A DNA stretch of 64,000 nucleotides from Brevirhabdus pacifica (GTDB lineage Bacteria; Pseudomonadota; Alphaproteobacteria; Rhodobacterales; Rhodobacteraceae). Of the stretch, positions 58,870 to 64,000 are shown in pieces. The notes below the pieces were generated by a model that ran no database searches, was not told where the DNA came from, and saw nothing but the letters and a program-made list of their open reading frames with translations. A program made the position numbers and the translations under genes. The first letter of the stretch is position 1, and the number at the start of each line of letters is the position of its first letter. The stretch covers positions 372,001 to 436,000 of the forward strand of contig NZ_PGFI01000011.1 in the NCBI RefSeq assembly GCF_002797755.1, in the 5' to 3' direction.

Positions 58870-59463
58870 ATGGCCGACGATCCTTCTTCCAAGAGGCATG
58901 CCGAAGGGGCGCCCGAACAAGCGCCCGATCAGGCAATCGCCTTTACCGCCCATGATCATCGCCAGTGCCAGGCCCGCATCCTGGCCCGGGCCGAGGCCCA
59001 TTGCGCAAGCGGCGGCCTGCGGCTGACCCCGGTGCGGCGCCAGACTCTCGAGATCCTGCTTGAGGCCCATCGCGCCATGGGCGCCTACGAGGTGCTGGAG
59101 CGGCTGGCCGATCACGGCTTCGGCTCCCAGCCGCCCGTTGCCTACCGGGCGCTGGATTTTCTGGTCGAGGCTGGTTGCGCCCACCGGGTGCGCCGCGTGA
59201 ACGGCTATACCGCCTGCATGCACCCCGGGGAGAGGCACGACCCCGTGCTGCTGATCTGCGAAGGCTGTGGAATGGTGGCCGAAAGCCCCTCGGGCGGGGC
59301 GCGCCGCGCGGTGGGACAGGCCGCCGTGCCGCTGGAGTTTCAGCTTGAAGGGGTGAATATCGAAGGGGTCGGCATGTGCCCGGCCTGCCTGGCCGACGAC
59401 GGCGAGGGCATCGGCGACGGCAAGGGCGCGCCCCGCTCCAAAGATGCCGGGGGGGGCCGGTGA
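58870..59463 (+). CDS. zur: Zinc uptake regulator Zur (Fur family)
   Basis: A 197-aa Fur-family protein, longer than usual because of an N-terminal ~25-residue extension (starting MADDPSSKRHAEG) and a C-terminal Gly/Lys tail. The winged helix contains LTPVRRQTLEILLEAHRAMGAYEVLERL and PPVAYRALDFLVEAGCAHRV; the structural zinc cysteines are CEGC and CPAC. Zur represses zinc uptake when zinc is plentiful. It overlaps znuC (TGATG). Confidence 0.92.
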   Translation: MADDPSSKRHAEGAPEQAPDQAIAFTAHDHRQCQARILARAEAHCASGGLRLTPVRRQTLEILLEAHRAMGAYEVLERLADHGFGSQPPVAYRALDFLVEAGCAHRVRRVNGYTACMHPGERHDPVLLICEGCGMVAESPSGGARRAVGQAAVPLEFQLEGVNIEGVGMCPACLADDGEGIGDGKGAPRSKDAGGGR

Positions 59464-60326
59464 TGGCCGCCGACGGGGCGCTGGCAAAGCCCGGGCAAGG
59501 GACCGCGCCACTGATCGAGGCCCATGGCCTTGCCGCCGGCTATCCCGGGGGCGCAGGGATCCACGACGTCGATTTCCGCATCACCGCGGGTGAGATCGTC
59601 ACCGTGATCGGGCCCAACGGCTCGGGCAAGTCGACCCTTATCAAGGCGCTGATCGGGGTGCTGCGGCCGGGTGCGGGCACCATCCGCCGGAGCCCGGGCC
59701 TGCGCATCGGCTACGTGCCCCAGACCCTGGAAATCGGTCCCGCCCTGCCCATGACGGTCGAGAGGTTCCTGTCGCTGCCGCGCGGCCCCGGCCGGGCCGA
59801 GCGCGCCGCCGCCCTGGCCCGCGTCGGCGCCGAGGGGCTGGAGGGGCGGCAGATGTCGCGCCTGTCGGGTGGGCAGTTTCAGCGTGTGCTGCTGGCCCGT
59901 GCCATCCTGAGCCGGCCCCAGATGCTGATCCTGGATGAACCTACCAAGGGGCTGGACCAGCCCGGGATCGCCGCCTTCTACCGCCTGCTCGAGCAGGTCC
60001 GCGCCGAAACCGGCTGCGCCGTGCTGCTGGTCAGCCATGATCTGCACGTGGTGATGGGGGCCTCGGACCGGGTGATCTGCATGAACGGACACGTCTGCTG
60101 CGAGGGGGCGCCCGATGCGGTCGCGGACGCGCCGGCCTATCGCGCGCTTTTCGGCGACGCTGCCGCGGGGGCGCTGGCCCTTTACCGGCACGAGCATGAC
60201 CACAGCCACCACCACGACCACGACCACGATCATGGACATGACCATGACCACCACGGCGACGGGCCGGCCCATGACTGCGGCCAAAATCATGGTCCCGCGC
60301 GACCGGTTGGGGGACCATCGGAATGA
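59463..60326 (+). CDS. znuC: Zinc ABC transporter ATP-binding protein with His-rich tail
   Basis: A 287-aa ATPase with Walker A GPNGSGKST, signature LSGGQFQRVLLARAIL, Walker B MLILDEPTKGLD and VLLVSHDLHVV. The last ~45 residues form an extreme His/Asp tail (about 243-276) likely to bind zinc in the cytoplasm. It is coupled to zur upstream and znuB downstream by overlaps. Confidence 0.92.
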   Translation: MAADGALAKPGQGTAPLIEAHGLAAGYPGGAGIHDVDFRITAGEIVTVIGPNGSGKSTLIKALIGVLRPGAGTIRRSPGLRIGYVPQTLEIGPALPMTVERFLSLPRGPGRAERAAALARVGAEGLEGRQMSRLSGGQFQRVLLARAILSRPQMLILDEPTKGLDQPGIAAFYRLLEQVRAETGCAVLLVSHDLHVVMGASDRVICMNGHVCCEGAPDAVADAPAYRALFGDAAAGALALYRHEHDHSHHHDHDHDHGHDHDHHGDGPAHDCGQNHGPARPVGGPSE

Positions 60327-61123
60327 TGCTTTACGATTTCCTTCTGCGCGCCGCCCTCGCCGGAGTCGGCGTGGCGCTGGCGGCCGGGCCGCTGGGGTGC
60401 TTTGTCCTGTGGCGGCGGCTGGCCTATTTCGGGGACGCGACCGCCCATGCCTCGATCTTGGGCGTCGCCCTGGCGCTGGCCATGTCGCTGCCGATCGCGC
60501 TGGGCAGCCTTGTTGCCGCGCTGACGCTGGGCCTGGGGGTGGTGCTGTTGGGCCGGGGGGAGCAGAACAGCGACACCAGCCTGGGCGTCATCAGCTATTC
60601 GGCGCTGGCGCTGGGGCTCGTGACCGCCTCGCTTGCGGGGGGCAACCGGATCGACCTGTCGGCCTATCTCTTCGGGGATATCCTGGCCGTGGGGCAGGGG
60701 GATCTGGTGACGATCCTGCTGGGGGCGGTGGCGGTGCTGGCCCTTCTGGCCTGGCGGTGGGAGGGGCTGCTTCTGTCCACGCTCAACCCCGACCTGGCGG
60801 CGGCCTCGGGCATCAGCCCGCGCCGCGAGTCGCTGATCCTGACGCTGGCGCTGGCGCTGGTGGTGGCGGTCGCGATCAAAGTGGTCGGGGCGCTTTTGAT
60901 CGGGGCGATGCTGATCCTGCCCGCCGCCGCGGCCCGCAGCTTTGCCCGCACGCCCGAGGCGATGGCCGCCATCGCCGCCGCCATCGGCGCGCTGTCGGCG
61001 GTGGCGGGGCTGGCGGCCTCGTTCTGGCTGGACACGCCGGCGGGCCCGTCGATCGTCACCGCTTCGACGGTAATCTACGTGATCTCGCGCCTGGCGCCCA
61101 AGGGGGGCACCGCCCGGGGCTGA
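60323..61123 (+). CDS. znuB: Zinc ABC transporter permease
   Basis: A 266-aa membrane protein with about eight segments. GCFVLWRRLAYFGDATAHASILGVAL is the ABC-3 family signature, followed by SYSALALGL, YLFGDILAV and GALLIGAMLILPAAAARSFA. A second ATG 3 nt downstream is equally possible as start. Confidence 0.93.
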   Translation: MMLYDFLLRAALAGVGVALAAGPLGCFVLWRRLAYFGDATAHASILGVALALAMSLPIALGSLVAALTLGLGVVLLGRGEQNSDTSLGVISYSALALGLVTASLAGGNRIDLSAYLFGDILAVGQGDLVTILLGAVAVLALLAWRWEGLLLSTLNPDLAAASGISPRRESLILTLALALVVAVAIKVVGALLIGAMLILPAAAARSFARTPEAMAAIAAAIGALSAVAGLAASFWLDTPAGPSIVTASTVIYVISRLAPKGGTARG

Positions 61124-61130
61124 GAACGAG

Positions 61131-61167
61131 GAAAGGCGCCGCGTGGTCGCGCGGCGCCTTTCTTTTC
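61131..61167. terminator. Terminator between znuB and tpa
   Basis: GAAAGGCGCCGCG (61131-61143) and CGCGGCGCCTTTC (61150-61162) are perfect 13-base arms over a 6-nt loop, followed by TTTT. A and T runs on both sides let it serve the convergent tpa gene too. Confidence 0.88.
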
Positions 61168-61190
61168 CGGTCGGGGACGGCGGGTTCGGC

Positions 61191-62573
61191 TCAGCCGAAG
61201 ATCTTGCCCAGGGCCTGGTCGACCGTGTCGGTCAAATGGTCGATGTCGTCGGGCTTGGCGATCAGCGCGGGGCTGAAGCAGAGCGTGTTGTTGAACCCGG
61301 GGACCGAGCGGTTGGTGGCCCCGATGATGACGCCCCGCGCCATGCAATCGGCAACGACGGCCTGGACCTTGCGCTCGTCGGCGGGCTCCCGCGTGTCGCG
61401 GTCGGCGACCAGCTCGGCGCCGCAGAAAAGCCCCTTGCCGCGCACGTCGCCCACGACCTTGTGCCGCTCCTTCAGCTCGGCCAGGTTGCCCATCAGCCGC
61501 GCGCCCATGGCGGTGCAGTTCTCCAGCAGGCCCTCGTCCTCGATGATGCGCATGTTCTCGATCGCGGCCGCCGGTCCGGCGGTGCAGCCCCCGAAGGTCG
61601 AGATGTCGCGGAAGTAGTTCAGCGGGTCGTCGGGATTGTCCTTGAACGCGTCGAACAGCTCTTCGGTGGTGGCCAGGCAGGCGATGGCGGCATAGCCCGA
61701 GGCGACCCCCTTGGCCATCGAGACCATGTCGGGTTTGACGCCGTAATGCTGATAGCCGAACCAAGTGCCCGTGCGGCCGATGCCGCAGACGACCTCGTCG
61801 ATATGCAGCAGGATCTCGTACTTGCGGCAAAGCTCCTGCACGCCTTCCCAGTAGCCTTCGGGCGGGGTGATGACACCGCCGCCTGCGGTCACCGGCTCAA
61901 GGCAGATGGCGCCGATGGTGTCGGGACCCTCGCGCAGGATGACCTCCTCTATGGCGGCGACGGAGCGTGCGCCATAGTCGGAAACCTCGCCATACTGGCT
62001 GCGGTATTCCAGGCAATGGGGCACGCGGACGAAGCCGGGCGCGAAGGGGCCGTAATGGGCGTTACGCTCATCCTGACCGCCGGCCGACAGGGTGCCGATG
62101 GTGGTGCCGTGGTAATCCCGCTCGCGGTAGAGGATCTTGGATTTCTTCCCGCCGTGGCGCTGGTGGCTGAGTTGGCGGACCATCTTGAAGGCCTTCTCGT
62201 TGGCCTCCGAACCCGAGTTGCAATAGTAAAGGCGGCTCATCCCCGGCATCTTGGCCAGCAGCCGCTCGGAGAAGCGTGCGCCGGGGATCGAACCCGCCGA
62301 CCCCGCGAAATAGTTCATCTTCACCAGCTGGTCGCGCACCGCGTCGGCGATGGATTCGCGCCCATAGCCCACGTTGACCGTCCAGACCCCGCCCGAGACG
62401 CAATCCAGGTGCTCCTTGCCCTTCTGGTCCCAGACCCGCATGCCGCGCCCTTCGACGATGATGCGGGGATCCGAGGATTCGTAGGGTTTGTGCTGGGTCA
62501 TGTGGTGCCACACGTTCGTGCGGTCAGCGGCAACGACATCCTCGAAATCGTTCGACAGGAAGCTGGCGTCCAT
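61191..62573 (-). CDS. tpa: Taurine-pyruvate aminotransferase
   Basis: A 460-aa class III PLP aminotransferase. Key segments are NVWHHMTQHKPY near the start, YCNSGSEANEKAFKM, RDYHGTTIGTLSAGG, LHIDEVVCGIGRTG and the PLP lysine in VSMAKGVASGY. The N-terminal pattern and the divergent taurine-type binding protein identify it as Tpa rather than an omega-amino acid transaminase. It makes sulfoacetaldehyde and alanine. ATG 62573 has GGAG 9 nt upstream. No xsc or pta is in the window. Confidence 0.88.
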   Translation of the reverse strand: MDASFLSNDFEDVVAADRTNVWHHMTQHKPYESSDPRIIVEGRGMRVWDQKGKEHLDCVSGGVWTVNVGYGRESIADAVRDQLVKMNYFAGSAGSIPGARFSERLLAKMPGMSRLYYCNSGSEANEKAFKMVRQLSHQRHGGKKSKILYRERDYHGTTIGTLSAGGQDERNAHYGPFAPGFVRVPHCLEYRSQYGEVSDYGARSVAAIEEVILREGPDTIGAICLEPVTAGGGVITPPEGYWEGVQELCRKYEILLHIDEVVCGIGRTGTWFGYQHYGVKPDMVSMAKGVASGYAAIACLATTEELFDAFKDNPDDPLNYFRDISTFGGCTAGPAAAIENMRIIEDEGLLENCTAMGARLMGNLAELKERHKVVGDVRGKGLFCGAELVADRDTREPADERKVQAVVADCMARGVIIGATNRSVPGFNNTLCFSPALIAKPDDIDHLTDTVDQALGKIFG

Positions 62574-63012
62574 GAAAAAGGCTCCGATCGGTAAGGCCAC
62601 GGCGGCCGTTGGGAATTGACGGGCAGATAAGACGTGCCGGTCGCCCCGGATGCAACCGGGGACGGGGCGGCCTGCGCCGACAATATACGCGCGTGTTCTC
62701 AACGATACCAAATGTTTTCCGACCCTGGGTCGGCGGCATCGGGGTCCGGGATACGCGTCAATTAACTCGCCCATAAGTTGTGATCTTCAAAAGGTTTTCG
62801 GATGTGCCGCCCCGGGTGGCGGACGCGGCCCGCGACCTGCCGGGGTATCGGGCAGTCCACACCCGTCGACCCTGCGAAACAGAAATGGGGTATGCGACAG
62901 GGGATTTTTGTGCATGGCTCGGGACAGTGAACAGGTATCGGACCGCGGCAAACCGTGGCCGGATTTTTTCATTGCTGGCGGCAACGACCGCCCCAACACG
63001 GGAGAGACCAAC
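62574..63012. other. tpa-tauA divergent intergenic region
   Basis: These 439 bases separate the two taurine genes. ATACGCG occurs at 62685-62691 and 62751-62757, the first within an ACGCGCGT palindrome, and AT-rich stretches around 62685-62720 and 62757-62800 may hold the two promoters. GGGAGAG precedes tauA. No tauR (MocR) gene or other gene is present. Confidence 0.45.
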
Positions 63013-64000
63013 ATGCCCCAACTCAAGAACTGGATCGCTGCTGCCGCGGCAATCGCCGCCCTCGGCACGATCGCCGCGCCCCGCGCCGCGCTGGCCGAGG
63101 CCCATGGCGAAATCACCGTCGCCTATTTCCTGGAATGGCCCATGCCCTTCGAATACGCCAAGGCGATGGGCACCTATGACGAGGAGATGGGCGTCAAGGT
63201 CAACTGGCGCGCTTTCGACACCGGCACGGCGATGTCGGCGGCGATGGCCTCGGGTGACGTGCAACTGTCGGTCAGCCAGGGCGTGCCGCCCTTCGTGGTC
63301 GCGGCCTCCGCCGGGCAGGACATCCAGATCGTCGATGTGGCCGTCAGCTATTCCGACAACGACAATTGCGTCGTCGCCACCAACCTTGAGATCGACAAGA
63401 ACTCGGCGGACGAGCTTGCCGGCAAGAAGGTCGCCGTGCCGCTGGGCACCGCCGCCCATTACGGCTTTCTCAAGCAGATGGACCACTTCGGCATCGACGT
63501 CTCGGGGCTTGAGGTCGTGGACATGGCCCCGGCCGAAGGGGCTGCGGCCCTTAGCCAGGGGTCGGTCGACATGGCTTGCGGATGGGGTGGCGCGCTGCGC
63601 CGCATGAAAGAGCATGGCAACGTGCTGCTGACCGGCGCCGAGAAGGAAGAGCTGGGCATCCTGGTCTTTGACGTGACCACCGCGCCCGCCGCCTTCGTCG
63701 CCGAGAACCCCGACATGGTCGCCAAGTTCCTGAAGGTGACGGCCGACGCCAACGCCATGTGGAACTCGGGCGAGCACAAGGCCGAGATGCTGCCCGTGAT
63801 CGCCAAGGACGCCGGCATGGACGAGGCGGCGGCCGAATCCACCCTGTCTACCTTCGTCTTCCCCTCGGTCGAGGAGCAGCTCAGCGCGAAATGGCTGGGC
63901 GGAGGCTCGCAGGAGTTCATGGTCGGGGTGGCCAAGGTCTTCAAGGACTCGGGCAACATCGATCAGGCCCGCGACAGCTATGAAGATGCGGTGAACATCG
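63013..64000 (+). CDS. tauA: Taurine ABC transporter substrate-binding protein (partial, C-terminus off window)
   Basis: The frame is open from ATG 63013 to the window end, about 329 codons, so only the last few residues are missing. The signal peptide (MPQLKNWIAAAAAIAALGTIA...ALA) is followed by EITVAYFLEWPMPFEYAK, GTAMSAAMASGDVQLSVSQG and KKVAVPLGTAAHYGF, the pattern of TauA/SsuA-type proteins. Divergence from tpa fixes taurine as the likely ligand. GGGAGAG lies before the ATG. Confidence 0.88.
   Translation, partial: MPQLKNWIAAAAAIAALGTIAAPRAALAEAHGEITVAYFLEWPMPFEYAKAMGTYDEEMGVKVNWRAFDTGTAMSAAMASGDVQLSVSQGVPPFVVAASAGQDIQIVDVAVSYSDNDNCVVATNLEIDKNSADELAGKKVAVPLGTAAHYGFLKQMDHFGIDVSGLEVVDMAPAEGAAALSQGSVDMACGWGGALRRMKEHGNVLLTGAEKEELGILVFDVTTAPAAFVAENPDMVAKFLKVTADANAMWNSGEHKAEMLPVIAKDAGMDEAAAESTLSTFVFPSVEEQLSAKWLGGGSQEFMVGVAKVFKDSGNIDQARDSYEDAVNI

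Noticed and set aside
1-64000. tRNA, rRNA, IS elements, phage genes or attachment sites
   Set aside because: I looked for cloverleaf-like clusters, transposase motifs and flanking direct repeats and found none that I could support by eye; a dedicated search could still find small ones.

Overview
The window is GC-rich, densely packed DNA with many overlapping ATGA, TGATG and GTGA stop/start junctions. The gene sets and their order (pcaQ-pcaDCHGB, soxSRT/V/XYZA/B/CD, bhcABCD, egtBD, tpa/tauA) point to an alphaproteobacterium, most likely of the order Rhodobacterales (Roseobacter/Paracoccus-like). This assignment is inferred from content and synteny; no 16S or other taxonomic marker is present. 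I saw no tRNA, rRNA, CRISPR array, insertion sequence or phage gene.

1-14.6 kb, aromatic acid catabolism. A partial AbrB-family membrane protein is followed by an ortho-phthalate route. It comprises a Rieske oxygenase (minus strand), its FMN/[2Fe-2S] reductase, a Gfo/Idh/MocA dihydrodiol dehydrogenase, 4,5-dihydroxyphthalate decarboxylase, an unrecognised 154-aa protein, and a TAXI-type TRAP transporter (binding protein plus fused permease), with a MarR regulator after it. The product, protocatechuate, is consumed by the adjacent pcaQ-regulated pcaDCHG-pcaB set down to 3-oxoadipate. pcaIJ and pcaF are not in the window.

14.6-23.9 kb, polyamine use. A GntR/FCD regulator diverges from a glutamine-synthetase-like gene, a PuuB-type FAD oxidoreductase, a PotFGHI-type ABC transporter and a class I glutamine amidotransferase. 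A small methyltransferase gene follows.

23.9-29.5 kb. This part holds the ergothioneine genes egtB-egtD, a small haem-copper-oxidase-like membrane protein, and a DEAD-box helicase with a long Gly-Lys-Pro repeat tail.

29.8-39.7 kb. A dppABCDF-type peptide importer is followed by a queCDEF set (7-deazaguanine/queuosine precursor), an iron-type alcohol dehydrogenase and a thioesterase.

39.7-50.1 kb, thiosulfate oxidation (Sox). soxS-soxR-soxT (minus) diverge from soxV, soxXYZA, soxB and soxCD (plus). Strong terminators separate soxA from soxB and soxB from soxC. Related AT-rich dyads lie in front of soxS/V, soxB and soxC, and a half-site lies in front of soxX. soxW is missing from its usual place.

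50.3-54.7 kb, beta-hydroxyaspartate cycle. bhcABCD converts glyoxylate plus glycine to iminosuccinate/aspartate. The usual neighbouring IclR regulator gene bhcR is absent, but the bhcA promoter region carries conspicuous repeats.

54.8-61.1 kb. Sugar genes (galM, an SMP-30 lactonase, a degenerate DgoK-like kinase) and a zinc regulon (znuA diverging from zur-znuC-znuB, with a palindromic candidate Zur site).

61.2-64 kb. Taurine use: tpa (minus) diverges from a tauA-type binding protein that runs off the window. Overall the segment reads as a catabolic region for dissolved organic and sulfur compounds: phthalate, polyamines, peptides, thiosulfate, glyoxylate and taurine.
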